Shown piece by piece: positions 9,062-17,801 of a stretch of DNA of 64,000 nt (the first letter of the stretch is position 1; every line of letters begins with the position of its first letter). The translations under genes and the position numbers were made by a program. The stretch covers positions 1 to 64,000 of the forward strand of contig NZ_JAUYFA010000057.1 of NCBI RefSeq assembly GCF_030691135.1, written 5' to 3'. This DNA comes from Phreatobacter sp. (lineage in GTDB: Bacteria > Pseudomonadota > Alphaproteobacteria > Rhizobiales > Phreatobacteraceae). The notes below the pieces were generated by a model that searched no databases, had not been told where the DNA came from, and saw only the letters and a program-made list of their open reading frames with translations.

Positions 9062-9943
9062 ATGTCCGATCAGCGACAGAATTACGGACTTGGCATCTTC
9101 ATGATGCTGCTGGCGTTTTTCCTGTTCGCGGCGAATGACGCCCTGGGCAAGTGGCTTCTGGCGACCGCGACGGTCGGTCAATTGATGCTGGCGCGCGCCG
9201 TGGTCGGTCTCACGGTGGTTGGTGTCCTGCTGGCCCCCGCCGGTCCCGGACCGCTCCGCACGCAGCCCCGCATCGGTCTGCAGGTCCTGCGCGGTTTCCT
9301 GTCGGCGCTGGAATCGGCCCTGTTCTTCTGGGCCCTGAAGTTCCTGCCGCTGGCCGACGTGATGACCTATTATCTCGCAGGACCGATCTACGTGACCGCC
9401 ATGTCACCCTGGTTGCTGGGAGAGCGTGTCGGTTGGCGCCGCTGGCTCGCGGTCATCCTCGGCTTCGTCGGGGTCGTCATCGCCATCCAGCCGGGACAGG
9501 AGAGCTTTTCCTGGGGGGCGCTCGCGGCCCTGGTCGGCAGTTTCGCCTATGCCTGCTTCATGATCGCGACCCGCAAGCTCGCCGCCACGGATGCCCGGGT
9601 GCTGATGGGCTGGCAACTCGTTGCCGCCCTCGTGATCGGTATCGCCCTGGTGGCCTATCAGGGGTGGGCACCGCTCCGACCCATCGATCTCGCCCTGATG
9701 GTCGTCCTGGGGCTCGGATCGCTTCTCGGCAATTCCTGCGTCAACATTTCGCTGAAGATCGCCCCTGCATCTGTCGTCGTCCCGTACCAGTATTCGCTGA
9801 TCATCTGGGGGGTGTTGATGGGCTATCTCGTCTTCGGAGAGATCAGCGATCCCCCGACCTTCGTCGGAGCCGCCATCATCATTGGCGCGGGCCTGTTCAT
9901 TTTCCTGCGGGAGCAGCAGTTGCGCCATGAGGCGCGGCGATAG
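9062..9943 (+). CDS. EamA/DMT family transporter
   Basis: A 293-residue inner-membrane protein with about ten hydrophobic segments arranged as two EamA repeats; the second begins near residue 150 (SWGALAALVGSFAYACFM). The N-terminal stretch LAFFLFAANDALGKWL is typical of the drug/metabolite exporter superfamily, many members of which export amino acids or intermediates. It stands alone between divergent lysR and a convergent AroE-like gene 25 bases away. No strong ribosome binding site precedes the ATG (only GAGAA). Substrate unknown. Confidence 0.92.
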   Translation: MSDQRQNYGLGIFMMLLAFFLFAANDALGKWLLATATVGQLMLARAVVGLTVVGVLLAPAGPGPLRTQPRIGLQVLRGFLSALESALFFWALKFLPLADVMTYYLAGPIYVTAMSPWLLGERVGWRRWLAVILGFVGVVIAIQPGQESFSWGALAALVGSFAYACFMIATRKLAATDARVLMGWQLVAALVIGIALVAYQGWAPLRPIDLALMVVLGLGSLLGNSCVNISLKIAPASVVVPYQYSLIIWGVLMGYLVFGEISDPPTFVGAAIIIGAGLFIFLREQQLRHEARR

Positions 9944-9968
9944 TGGGCCTTCCGCCAGGCCGACAGGA

Positions 9969-10799
9969 TCACAACCGTGCACCGGCTCGCAGCTCGTCCG
10001 ACGTGGTCGTCGGCAGGCCGAAGAATTCCAGATAGGCGGGGATCATTTCGAACAGCATGTCGAGCCCGGTCTGGACCCTGCAGCCGCGGGCCGCCGCTGC
10101 GCGCAGCAGGGGCGTCATCTCTTCCGCGAGGACCACCTCACCGACGAGGCTGCCCGGGCTCAGGCGGTCCGGGTCGAAGGGCAGGGGATCGTCGGGGTTC
10201 ATGCCCAGCGGCGTCGCATTGACGACGATGTCGAACGCCGCGGGATCGGATGGACCGGTTGCCACCAACAGTCGCGGGGCATGGGCATGCAGGCGGGCGG
10301 CCAGGGCCTGGGCGCGGCTGGTGTCGGTGTCAACGAGGGTTAGGCTGCCAATGCCGGCTGCGGAGAGCGAGGCGGCGATGGCCGAGCCAACGCCGCCGGC
10401 GCCTACCACCAGTGCCGAGGCGTTGGAAGGATCGACACCGTTGCGCGCCAGAGCGCGGACGAAACCCTCGCCGTCGACATTGTGGCCTTCGATGCGGCCG
10501 CCGTGGCCGATGCGCACGGCGTTGCAGGAGCCGGCGATCGTCACGGCGGGACTGGCCTCGTCCAGCATCGCGACGACGTCGATCTTGAGCGGCATGGTGA
10601 TGAGCGCGCCGATGACATTGGTCATGCGGAAGATGACGGGCAAAGCCGCGTTGCCGTCCTCGCGGCGCACCCCCATCGGCACCACCGCCACGTTCAGGCC
10701 GATGCGCGCGAAATAGGGATTGTAGATGGAGGGCGACCTGAACGTCGTCGTGGGATGACCGACATGGGCGATGATGCGGGTTTGACCGTCGATGCTCAT
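9969..10799 (-). CDS. Shikimate dehydrogenase-like (AroE family) oxidoreductase, divergent
   Basis: A 276-residue protein of the AroE/quinate dehydrogenase family, at the usual length. The start MSIDGQTRIIAHVGHP was chosen to match family N-termini. The catalytic lysine is present (LITMPLKIDV, about residue 66) and so is the partner aspartate (GHNVDGEGF, about 102). The nucleotide-binding glycine motif VVGAGGVGSAIAASL starts near residue 124, and NATPLGM follows near 190. The shikimate-holding serine motif, normally 'HSxSPxxHN', is replaced by TTTFRSPSIYN, and the C-terminal Gln of 'GxxMLxxQ' is Glu (GLDMLFEM). It probably uses a different polyol acid from shikimate. It is the last gene of the Liv-type transport operon, 38 bases after livF, so its substrate may be what that system imports. 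Confidence 0.88.
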   Translation of the reverse strand: MSIDGQTRIIAHVGHPTTTFRSPSIYNPYFARIGLNVAVVPMGVRREDGNAALPVIFRMTNVIGALITMPLKIDVVAMLDEASPAVTIAGSCNAVRIGHGGRIEGHNVDGEGFVRALARNGVDPSNASALVVGAGGVGSAIAASLSAAGIGSLTLVDTDTSRAQALAARLHAHAPRLLVATGPSDPAAFDIVVNATPLGMNPDDPLPFDPDRLSPGSLVGEVVLAEEMTPLLRAAAARGCRVQTGLDMLFEMIPAYLEFFGLPTTTSDELRAGARL

Positions 10800-10836
10800 C
10801 GCGTTACCGCCATGGCGCGCCACGCCGGGCCGATCC

Positions 10837-11577
10837 TCATGCCGCAGGCTCCGCAAGGCCGCCGCCGAGGAAGAGCTGCCCCACCCTGGGATCTCTCAGG
10901 ATCTCGTCAGCCGGGCCTTGCATCCTGGCGCGACCGAGTTCGAGCACGATGCCCTCGTCGGAGATCAGCAGGGCTGAGCGGGCATTCTGCTCGACCATCA
11001 GGATGCTGACGCCCTGGTCGCGCAGTTCGGTCAGGATGGCGAAGGTCTCCTGAACCAGCAGCGGCGACAGGCCGATGGATGGTTCGTCGATGAGGATCAG
11101 CCGGGGATCGAGCAGCAGTCCGCGCATGATCTCCAGCTGTTTCTGCTGGCCACCCGACAGGGTCGACGCCTGCTGATCGGCCTTCTGGCGCAAGATCGGG
11201 AAGCGGTCGAGGGCCCGCTCGATGCGCGCCCCGACATCGCGGATGCCGGGGCCGGCCGCGACCGTCCCCAGTTCGAGATTGTGCCGGACCGAGAGTTCGG
11301 GGAAGAGGTTGCGGCCCTGCGGCACGTAGACAATGCCTGCCTCCAGCAATTGGCGCGGCGACCAGCCGGTGATGTCGGTGCCGTAGAAGCGAATCCGCCC
11401 GGAACTCGGCCGGATCAGCCCGAAGATCGCCTTGAAGACCGTCGATTTGCCGGCTCCGTTCGGGCCGATGACCGTGGTGATCGCCCCCCGCCTAACCTTG
11501 AAAGAGCAGCCGTTGAGGATGGTGATGCGGCCATAGCCGCCCACGACGTCGTCGAGTTCGAGGATCGTCTCGGTCAT
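10837..11577 (-). CDS. Branched-chain-amino-acid-type ABC transporter ATP-binding protein, LivF type
   Basis: A 246-residue ATPase. Walker A IGPNGAGKST lies near residue 37, the Q-loop region VYVPQGRNLFPELSV near 85, the signature LSGGQQKQLEIMRGL near 138 and Walker B LILIDEPSIGLSP follows. The 'VPQGRxLFPELTV' form is diagnostic of LivF. The ATG of MTETILELDDVV is used; it follows the livG stop by 11 bases. It works with the LivG, LivH, LivM and LivK-like proteins encoded upstream. Confidence 0.95.
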   Translation of the reverse strand: MTETILELDDVVGGYGRITILNGCSFKVRRGAITTVIGPNGAGKSTVFKAIFGLIRPSSGRIRFYGTDITGWSPRQLLEAGIVYVPQGRNLFPELSVRHNLELGTVAAGPGIRDVGARIERALDRFPILRQKADQQASTLSGGQQKQLEIMRGLLLDPRLILIDEPSIGLSPLLVQETFAILTELRDQGVSILMVEQNARSALLISDEGIVLELGRARMQGPADEILRDPRVGQLFLGGGLAEPAA

Positions 11578-11588
11578 CGCTGCGGTCC

Positions 11589-12332
11589 TCAGTTCCCGAG
11601 ATAGGCTTCGAGAACGGCCGGGTCGGACCGCACCTGCGCCGGGGTGCCCGTCATCAGCACCTTGCCTTCGACCATGACGATCACCCGGCTGCACAGGCTC
11701 ATGACGAAGTCCATATTGTGCTCGATGACGACGAAGGTCGCACCGCGTTCCGCGTTCATTGCGCGTAGCCGCTCCCTCAGATCGGCCAGCATGGTCAGGT
11801 TCACGCCTCCGGCGGGCTCGTCGAGCAGCACCAGTCGGGGACCGGCCATGAAGGCCATGGCGGCATCGAGCAGTTTCTGCTGGCCATAGGAGAGGCTGCC
11901 CGCCCTGGCATCGGCGAGATGGACGAGGCGGAAGAAGCCGATCATCCGGTCGGCCTCGGCCGTCAGGCCCGCATCGCCAGGGCCGAACAGGCGGGCGAGC
12001 ATGGTGCCACGGTGCTCCTGGCCGGCGAGGATCAGGTTCTCCCGCACCGAGAGTTCCGGGAAGACCTGCAGCAGTTGGAAGGTGCGGGAGACACCGCGCC
12101 GATTCATGGCCTCCGGCGTCGATCCGGTGACGTCGACACCATCGAGCCTGATGTCGCCGGCACTTGGTACGAGCTGGCCGAGGATGCAGTTGAACAGGGT
12201 CGACTTGCCGCAGCCATTCGGGCCGATGATGCCGAGGATCTCCCCTTCATGGACCTCGAAGGAGACGCCATCGACGGCGACCACGCCTCCGAAGCTCTTG
12301 CGCAGCCCCGTAACCTGAAGGACGGGCTTCAT
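11589..12332 (-). CDS. Branched-chain-amino-acid-type ABC transporter ATP-binding protein, LivG type
   Basis: A 247-residue ATPase. Walker A GIIGPNGCGKSTLF is near residue 37, the signature LSYGQQKLLDAAMAF near 148 (the LSYG form is typical of LivG), and LVLLDEPAGGVN follows. The motif SRTFQLLQVFPELSV also fits LivG. Its ATG overlaps the livM stop by four bases (ATGA), so translation is coupled. A longer in-frame extension upstream is antisense to livM coding and was not used. Confidence 0.95.
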   Translation of the reverse strand: MKPVLQVTGLRKSFGGVVAVDGVSFEVHEGEILGIIGPNGCGKSTLFNCILGQLVPSAGDIRLDGVDVTGSTPEAMNRRGVSRTFQLLQVFPELSVRENLILAGQEHRGTMLARLFGPGDAGLTAEADRMIGFFRLVHLADARAGSLSYGQQKLLDAAMAFMAGPRLVLLDEPAGGVNLTMLADLRERLRAMNAERGATFVVIEHNMDFVMSLCSRVIVMVEGKVLMTGTPAQVRSDPAVLEAYLGN

Positions 12333-13369
12333 CGCGAAGGTTCCGCCGCGCCCGCGCCAAGCCGCGCCCGCAGGGCGTTCCAGCCGCGCTCGGCGAGTCC
12401 GAGGATGCCCTGGGGGCAAGCAATCAGCAGCAGCAGCACGACGACGCCGAAGACGATCAGATAGAGTCCGCCGGTGAAGCGCAGCCATTCCGGCAGGGCT
12501 ACGGCGACGAGGGCGCCGACGAAGGGGCCGAGCTGGTAGCCCGACCCGCCAGCCACCACCATGAGCAGCAGCATGAAGGACGCCGAGAGGGCGAAGGGCG
12601 AAGGATCGATGAACTCGACGAGGGGAGAATAGAGCGCCCCCGCGAACCCGCCATAGGCCGAGCCGATGGCGAAGGCCAGCAGGGTATAGGCGCGGATGTC
12701 GACGCCGAGCGACGCGGCCCGGATCGGATTTTCGCGCAGCGCGAGGAAGGCCCGGCCCCAGGGGCTGCGGATGAGCCACCAGAGTGCCAGAGCGAGCACA
12801 AGGGTGACCACGACCACGAAGCGATGAAAGGCGAGGGCGCCGTCGGTCCTGATCCCGAAAAGGGTCGGCCGCGCGATGTTGGCGATGCCGAAAGTGCCGC
12901 CGGTCAGCCATTGCTCGTTGCGGAACACCAGCCAGACCAGGGTGGCGAAGGCCAGGGTCACGAAGGCGAGGTAATGGGCCTTGACCCGCAGCGCAGGAAA
13001 ACCGAGCAGCAGCCCGAGCGCGAAGGACAGGAGACCGGACATAAGGAAACAGGAATACCAGTCGACACCGAATTTCGTGCCGAGGATCGCGGTCGTATAG
13101 GCGCCGATCCCCATGAAGGCGGCCTGGGCCAGCGATTTCAGGCCGGCGATTCCGAGGGTCAGGTTGAGGCCCATGACGGCAATGCTGGTGACGAGCCAGA
13201 GGGTCAGCACATAGGTGCCGTAGCGCCCCATGCCGACCGGCAGGAACCAGAGCAGAACAGCGCCGGCGATCAGCGTCAGAAGCACGCCGTCGAGCCGGCG
13301 GGACAGGCCGCTGGCCGCGCGCGCGACCGGCGGGGAGGGAGGCGGCGAGGGCGCGACGACCTCCGTCAT
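12329..13369 (-). CDS. Branched-chain-amino-acid-type ABC transporter permease, LivM type
   Basis: A 346-residue membrane protein with about nine hydrophobic segments and the conserved region LNLTLGIAGLKSLAQAAFMGIG near residues 65-85, which is the LivM/LivH family hallmark. The cytoplasmic coupling loop AFLALRENPIRAASLGVD is near residue 205. The N-terminal 25 residues are Pro/Ala-rich and cytoplasmic. The start overlaps the livH stop (ATGA). It is one half of the transmembrane channel. Confidence 0.94.
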   Translation of the reverse strand: MTEVVAPSPPPSPPVARAASGLSRRLDGVLLTLIAGAVLLWFLPVGMGRYGTYVLTLWLVTSIAVMGLNLTLGIAGLKSLAQAAFMGIGAYTTAILGTKFGVDWYSCFLMSGLLSFALGLLLGFPALRVKAHYLAFVTLAFATLVWLVFRNEQWLTGGTFGIANIARPTLFGIRTDGALAFHRFVVVVTLVLALALWWLIRSPWGRAFLALRENPIRAASLGVDIRAYTLLAFAIGSAYGGFAGALYSPLVEFIDPSPFALSASFMLLLMVVAGGSGYQLGPFVGALVAVALPEWLRFTGGLYLIVFGVVVLLLLIACPQGILGLAERGWNALRARLGAGAAEPSR

Positions 13370-14244
13370 ATCCGGCGCTCCTCGCGGCGGCCGAACAGAC
13401 CTTCCGGCTTGATGAGGATGATCAGGACGAGAAGGGCGAGCGGAACGGCCAGCCGATAGGAGGACGAGATGTAGGCCGCCGCGAGGGAGTCGACCACGCC
13501 GACGATCAGGCCGCCGCCAAGGGCGCCCCGGACCTGGTTGAAGCCGCCGACAATGGCGGCGATGAAGGCGAAAAGGCCAATGACCTCGCCGTTTGAGAAC
13601 TTGGCCAGATAGAGCGGCGAGACCAGCACCGAGGCGAGGACGGCGAGCGCCGCATTGATGGCGAATGTCAGCATCACCATCCGTGCGACGGGAATGCCGA
13701 GGATCAGGGCGACGCCGGGGTTCTGGGCCGTCGCCTGCATCTGCCGCCCCGTCCGTGTACGGGACACGAACCACTGGAGCATCCCGATCGCGATGAAGGC
13801 GACGGCGATGATGGCGATGTGCTGAATGGAGAGCGAGACGCCGAGGATGTCGACGGCTCCGGCGGGAAAGGGCGAGGGGAAGGTCTGGGCTTCCGACGAG
13901 AAGAAGTCCTTGGCGCCTTCCTTCATGATGATGGCGAGCGCCATGGTCGCGATCGCCAGCGGCAGGACCCCGTGGCGGATCATCGGATCGACCACCGCGA
14001 TCTTGAACCCCGCCCCGAAGACGGCGACGAAGACGAGGCCACCGAGGAGCGCGGCCGCCCAGAGCGGCAGGCCGAAGAAGGACACACCGGCGAGGATCAG
14101 GATCGCCGGGAGCATGACATACTCGCCCTGCGCGAAGTTGATCGTCTGCGAGGTCTGCCAGACGAGTGTGAAGCCTATGGCCGCCAGCGCGTAGATGGCG
14201 CCGGTGGCGAGACCTGCCACGATGTAAGCGACGAGTTCGGCCAT
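13366..14244 (-). CDS. Branched-chain-amino-acid-type ABC transporter permease, LivH type
   Basis: A 292-residue membrane protein with about eight hydrophobic segments. The N-terminal GLATGAIYALAAIGFTLVWQ (from residue 11) and the following NFAQGEYVML are LivH signatures. The coupling loop RTGRQMQATAQNPGVALILG lies near residue 165. It forms the channel with LivM. It begins about 100 bases after the binding-protein gene, behind a strong hairpin at 14311-14338, so it may be expressed at a lower level than the binding protein. Confidence 0.94.
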   Translation of the reverse strand: MAELVAYIVAGLATGAIYALAAIGFTLVWQTSQTINFAQGEYVMLPAILILAGVSFFGLPLWAAALLGGLVFVAVFGAGFKIAVVDPMIRHGVLPLAIATMALAIIMKEGAKDFFSSEAQTFPSPFPAGAVDILGVSLSIQHIAIIAVAFIAIGMLQWFVSRTRTGRQMQATAQNPGVALILGIPVARMVMLTFAINAALAVLASVLVSPLYLAKFSNGEVIGLFAFIAAIVGGFNQVRGALGGGLIVGVVDSLAAAYISSSYRLAVPLALLVLIILIKPEGLFGRREERRI

Positions 14245-14310
14245 GCCGGCATGCCTCCTGACGATGGTTCGGTGGCCGCTGTCGCGGCCCGCTGGGAGAT
14301 GGCAGGGGTG

Positions 14311-14338
14311 GACGCGCCGGCCTTGCGGCCGGCGCGTC
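14311..14338 (-). other. Intercistronic hairpin behind the LivK-like gene
   Basis: A perfect 12-base stem (GACGCGCCGGCC and its complement) closes a four-base loop, starting 6 bases past the binding-protein stop. No T-run follows on the minus strand, so it is unlikely to be a full intrinsic terminator for the operon. It is better read as an mRNA 3'-end protecting or attenuating structure that favours the binding protein over the permeases. Confidence 0.6.
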
Positions 14339-14344
14339 TTTACC

Positions 14345-15502
14345 TCAGGGCCGGATCATCGGCAGGGTGGACCGGATGACCTGTCGGCCGCCCTCGACTT
14401 CGGCGAGGAAGCTTTCCCGGTCCAGATCGCCGTTCGCTTCGATCCGGGTCGTAATGAGGATGCCCGGCTCCATCTGCGGCGTGATGGTGGCGCCACGCAG
14501 CGTGTCGGCGACACCTTTGCGATCGAAGCGGCCCATCCTCTCCGTCGCCCACTTGATCATGTGGACGGCCATGTAGCCCTTCAGCCCGTTATGATCCGAG
14601 GCGATGCCGAAGCGGGCCTGATAGCGCCGGCCGAAATCCTGGAAGGCAGGGACCGGCGCATCGATCGACAGGCCGACATGGCCGCGCGCGCCGTTTGCCG
14701 CTTCGCCGGCCAACTGGATGACGCGGGCGCCGAGCAGCGTGGTCTCGCCGATCATTGGCTTGCCGACATTCTGCTGCCGTGCGGCGAGCAGGAAACGCGC
14801 GCTCTCGTCCTCGTTGAGATAGACGAAGACGGCGTCGACATTGGCGTTGCGGATGCGGATGGCGTCAGCCGTGAAATCCGCCTGACCCTGTTCGGTGGAG
14901 ACGTCGAGCGCCACCTGAATGCCCCGCTGCTGCAGTTCGGGGAGCATGGCGTCGCGGCCACCCTTGCCGAAGTCGTTGTTCACCCAAACGATTGCAATGC
15001 GGTTCGCCTTCACCGTCTCCTTCAGATAGGTGGCGAGCTTGGGCATGGCCGCGGCCTGACTGAGCGAGGTGCGGAACAGGAACTGGTTGCCCTGTCGGGT
15101 CAGGCCGGCAGCCTCACCGCCGACGATCTGGGCGATCTCGGCCCGCTGGGCGATCTGCATGGAGGCCCCGATCGGACCAGAGAAGACCGGGCCCAGGACG
15201 GAATAGGTGCCCTCATCGATGGCCCGCTGGACGGCCGCCCGGGTGTTTCCGGGATTGGTCTGGGTGTCGTAGTGCACCATGTCGATCTGGCGGCCGAGGA
15301 TGCCGCCGCGGGCGTTGATGTCGGCGACCGCGAGGTCGATGCCGTTGCGCCACTGGGTGCCCGCCGTGGCGCCGGCGCCCGAGAGCTCGACCACGTTGAT
15401 CAGCTTGACGCGCTCCTGGGCCGTGGCCGGGCCGACGACGGCAAAAGCCAATGTGGTGGCGAGCGCGAGCACCCCTGCGCGGGTGAATCGGGTCATCGGC
15501 AT
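14345..15502 (-). CDS. ABC transporter substrate-binding protein, LivK-like
   Basis: A 385-residue periplasmic protein of the type I (Peripla_BP_6) binding fold. A Sec signal peptide occupies residues 1-29 (hydrophobic core VLALATTLAFAVVGPATAQ). The mature start (VKLINVVELSGAGATAG) and the region near ISVVLGPVFSGP-like GTYSVLGPVFSGPIGASM are typical of Liv-type receptors. It is first in the liv-like operon. The ligand is uncertain; family members bind amino acids, amides, urea or aromatic acids, and the AroE-like gene at the operon end hints at a hydroxylated cyclic acid. Confidence 0.93.
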   Translation of the reverse strand: MPMTRFTRAGVLALATTLAFAVVGPATAQERVKLINVVELSGAGATAGTQWRNGIDLAVADINARGGILGRQIDMVHYDTQTNPGNTRAAVQRAIDEGTYSVLGPVFSGPIGASMQIAQRAEIAQIVGGEAAGLTRQGNQFLFRTSLSQAAAMPKLATYLKETVKANRIAIVWVNNDFGKGGRDAMLPELQQRGIQVALDVSTEQGQADFTADAIRIRNANVDAVFVYLNEDESARFLLAARQQNVGKPMIGETTLLGARVIQLAGEAANGARGHVGLSIDAPVPAFQDFGRRYQARFGIASDHNGLKGYMAVHMIKWATERMGRFDRKGVADTLRGATITPQMEPGILITTRIEANGDLDRESFLAEVEGGRQVIRSTLPMIRP

Positions 15503-15630
15503 ATCCTCCTCGACTTCTTCCGCCGCCCTTCAGTGGGGCGGTCCGGTTGCGCTGATCTAGCAAGGGCGCGCCGGACGAAGCAATGACCATGTCGATGCGA
15601 AAGCAACAGACCACGTCGGGCCGCGCGGGG

Positions 15631-15649
15631 CGCGCGCATGGTGCGCGCG
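15631..15649 (-). terminator. Possible terminator hairpin of the GT2-ending operon
   Basis: A perfect 8-base stem CGCGCGCA/TGCGCGCG with a 3-base loop lies 11 bases behind the GT2 stop codon. It has no T-run, so it may only protect the mRNA end. It also lies upstream of the LivK-like promoter region, which occupies the remaining part of the 158-base gap. Confidence 0.3.
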
Positions 15650-15660
15650 TGTAATGGTCT

Positions 15661-16371
15661 TCAGAGCGGCTCCCGCCGTGTCGGTCGGAGAGCCTCCCGG
15701 CCGATGACCCACAAGATCTTGGTGCCGGCCTTGATCGTCCCGCTCACCGTCCCGGAGACCTTGGAAACACCGATGCGGCGGCGATAGTCGACGGGAATCT
15801 CCCGTGTCCGCAGTCCCACGCGGGCCGCCTTGATCTGCATTTCCACCGTCCAGCCGTAGTTGAGGTCGGCCATGGCGAGACGCTGGAGCGCGGCGTGCGA
15901 GATCGCGCGGAACGGGCCGAGATCGGTGAAACTTCGCCCCCAGACGAGGCGCATCAACGAGCAGGCGAGCCAGTTGCCGAAGACCTGCTGCGGCGTCAGC
16001 GCCCCGGCTTCCCGCTGTCCCAGAACCCGCGATCCGAGCACCAGATCGGCCTCGCCGTCGATGATCGGCTGCACCAGGTGGGTCATTGCGGAGAGATCGT
16101 CGGCGGCGTCGCCGTCGACGAAGACGATAACGTCGACGGGGGGCAGCGCCGCGATGGCGGCGAGGCATGCCCGTCCGTAGCCGGGGCCCTCGACATTCAC
16201 GACGATGGCGCCAAGCCGCCGGCCGACGTCCTGCGTCCCATCCGTCGAGAGGTAGTCACCGATCACGACCGTGTCGACGAAAACGGGCATGGCGCCCAGC
16301 ACCGCCGGCAGTGCCTTCGCCTCGTTGCGGGTCGGGATGACGACGCCGATCCTCGATCCTGCGAGGCTCAT
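15661..16371 (-). CDS. Glycosyltransferase family 2, polyprenyl-phosphate-sugar synthase-like
   Basis: A 236-residue cytoplasmic or membrane-associated GT-A enzyme. It starts with VVIPTRNEAKALPAVL (nucleotide-sugar binding). The metal-binding acidic motif VFVDGDAADDL lies near residue 83, and the acceptor-site region DLGPFRAISHAALQRL near 150. It resembles bacterial dolichyl/undecaprenyl-phosphate mannose or glucose synthases, which supply a lipid-linked sugar to membrane glycosyltransferases. There is no C-terminal membrane anchor. Its start overlaps the stop of a DUF2029-type membrane glycosyltransferase, a logical consumer of its product. Confidence 0.9.
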   Translation of the reverse strand: MSLAGSRIGVVIPTRNEAKALPAVLGAMPVFVDTVVIGDYLSTDGTQDVGRRLGAIVVNVEGPGYGRACLAAIAALPPVDVIVFVDGDAADDLSAMTHLVQPIIDGEADLVLGSRVLGQREAGALTPQQVFGNWLACSLMRLVWGRSFTDLGPFRAISHAALQRLAMADLNYGWTVEMQIKAARVGLRTREIPVDYRRRIGVSKVSGTVSGTIKAGTKILWVIGREALRPTRREPL

Positions 16372-17801
16372 GCCGAGGCTCCCGATGTTGCCGACCGCCG
16401 TGCCAGCAAGGCGATGATGATGACCGGCGCGACATGCAGGGCGGCGAGCCCATAGCCGTGAAGGTCGCGCAGCCCTGCGGCTGCAAGAGGAAAAAAGAGG
16501 TAGTAGATCGGCAGGCCAACCGCCGCCGCCGACAGCGGCCAGGCACCACTCGCCGCCGCAAGCGGCAGGAACCAGACCGCATACCAGGGAAACTGCGCCG
16601 GGGAGAGGTAGAACAGGATCGCGGCGAGCAGGGCGGCGCGGCCGATCAGGCCCTGCAGTCCGGCAGGGCGGCGCACCGCCACCGAGAGACTGGCGATCGC
16701 TGCGGCCGATACCACCAGAACCCGAAGGACGACCTCACCCCAACCGGACCCGAAGACCCGAAAAAAGAGATAGGACGCCCAGGCGAAGGGGGCGTTGTTG
16801 ATGCTCCAGCCGCTGGCATAGGCCGTCAGGCCGGCATTCGCCGAGAGGCTGCTCCAGACCAGCGGGCCGCAAAGCAGCAGCATCGTTACTCCGAGCGCCA
16901 GCGCGAACAGCGCCAGGGCCCTCCGGTCGGGCCAGAGGGCGCGCGCGATCAGCGGCGCCAGGAGGATCGGCCAGAGCTTCACACCCACCGCGAAGCCGAC
17001 CACGAGCCCTGCAACCAGCCCGGCGCGCCGCTGGGCGGCGACCAGCGCCAGCAGGATCGGTGCGGCCAGCGCGGCATCTATATGGGCCTGCCCCGTCAGG
17101 CAGAAGGCCAGCAGCGGGTTGCACCAGTAGAGCGCCGTTGCAAGCGGGCTATGGCCCGACGAGAGCAGCAGCCGCCAGATCAGGACAGCCGTCAGGGCCT
17201 CGGACACGAAGATCACCACGCGCAGGCCGTCGAGGCTCCAGGGGGCGATGAGATGGGCGAGGGCGAAGAGCGCCTGAGCACCGCCCGGGTAGATCGAGCG
17301 CAAGGTGGGAAAGTTGATCGCGGTGATGGCCTGATGGCCGGCTGCGACCATGTCCGGCGGCAGGGCGCCGAGACCCTGAAGCACCTGTTCGGGGGAGATG
17401 GCATAGGGACTTGCGCCCTGAGCCACCGTGGCGCCGTCGAGAAGGTAACGGAAATGGTCGTCTTCCAGCAGGGGCCCGGCGCCGAAATAGGGCAGGCGCA
17501 TGAGCATGCCGGTTGCCGCGACGGCGACCACCAGGCGCCAATCCACGGCAAGGTTGCGCCCCGCCCAGACCGCAAAGGTGACCCCCGCGGTCGACAGCGC
17601 CAGCAGCAGGGCGAGGAGGGTCGCGGCCCACCACGCGTCACGCGTGGCGACCGCCGTATGCCCGAATGTCCAGGCCAGCGCGACCTGGGTCGCGACAGCC
17701 AGACCGAGTGCCGCGACCAGCGCCGTGGCGCGGCGCTCCGGCGACGGGTTGCGTAGCGCGGCAAGGGCGGTGCCCGTCGATGGGATACCCCGAGATGTCA
17801 T
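16368..17801 (-). CDS. Polytopic membrane glycosyltransferase (DUF2029/GT87-like)
   Basis: A 477-residue integral membrane protein with about eleven hydrophobic segments. Its first extracytoplasmic loop, around residues 105-150, contains LLEDDHFRYLLDGATVAQG; the acidic residues there resemble the catalytic Asp/Glu pair of GT-C polyprenyl-dependent mannosyltransferases. YWCNPLLAFCLTGQAHIDA near residue 230 fits the 'NP...GH.D' motif of this family. It likely transfers a sugar from a lipid carrier made by the overlapping GT2 gene product; the acceptor is unknown. Its start overlaps the rhodanese stop (ATGA). Confidence 0.85.
   Translation of the reverse strand: MTSRGIPSTGTALAALRNPSPERRATALVAALGLAVATQVALAWTFGHTAVATRDAWWAATLLALLLALSTAGVTFAVWAGRNLAVDWRLVVAVAATGMLMRLPYFGAGPLLEDDHFRYLLDGATVAQGASPYAISPEQVLQGLGALPPDMVAAGHQAITAINFPTLRSIYPGGAQALFALAHLIAPWSLDGLRVVIFVSEALTAVLIWRLLLSSGHSPLATALYWCNPLLAFCLTGQAHIDAALAAPILLALVAAQRRAGLVAGLVVGFAVGVKLWPILLAPLIARALWPDRRALALFALALGVTMLLLCGPLVWSSLSANAGLTAYASGWSINNAPFAWASYLFFRVFGSGWGEVVLRVLVVSAAAIASLSVAVRRPAGLQGLIGRAALLAAILFYLSPAQFPWYAVWFLPLAAASGAWPLSAAAVGLPIYYLFFPLAAAGLRDLHGYGLAALHVAPVIIIALLARRSATSGASA

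Noticed and set aside
10800-10836. N-terminal extension of the AroE-like protein
   Set aside because: An upstream start would overlap the end of the LivF-type gene, and the added residues do not resemble AroE N-termini.
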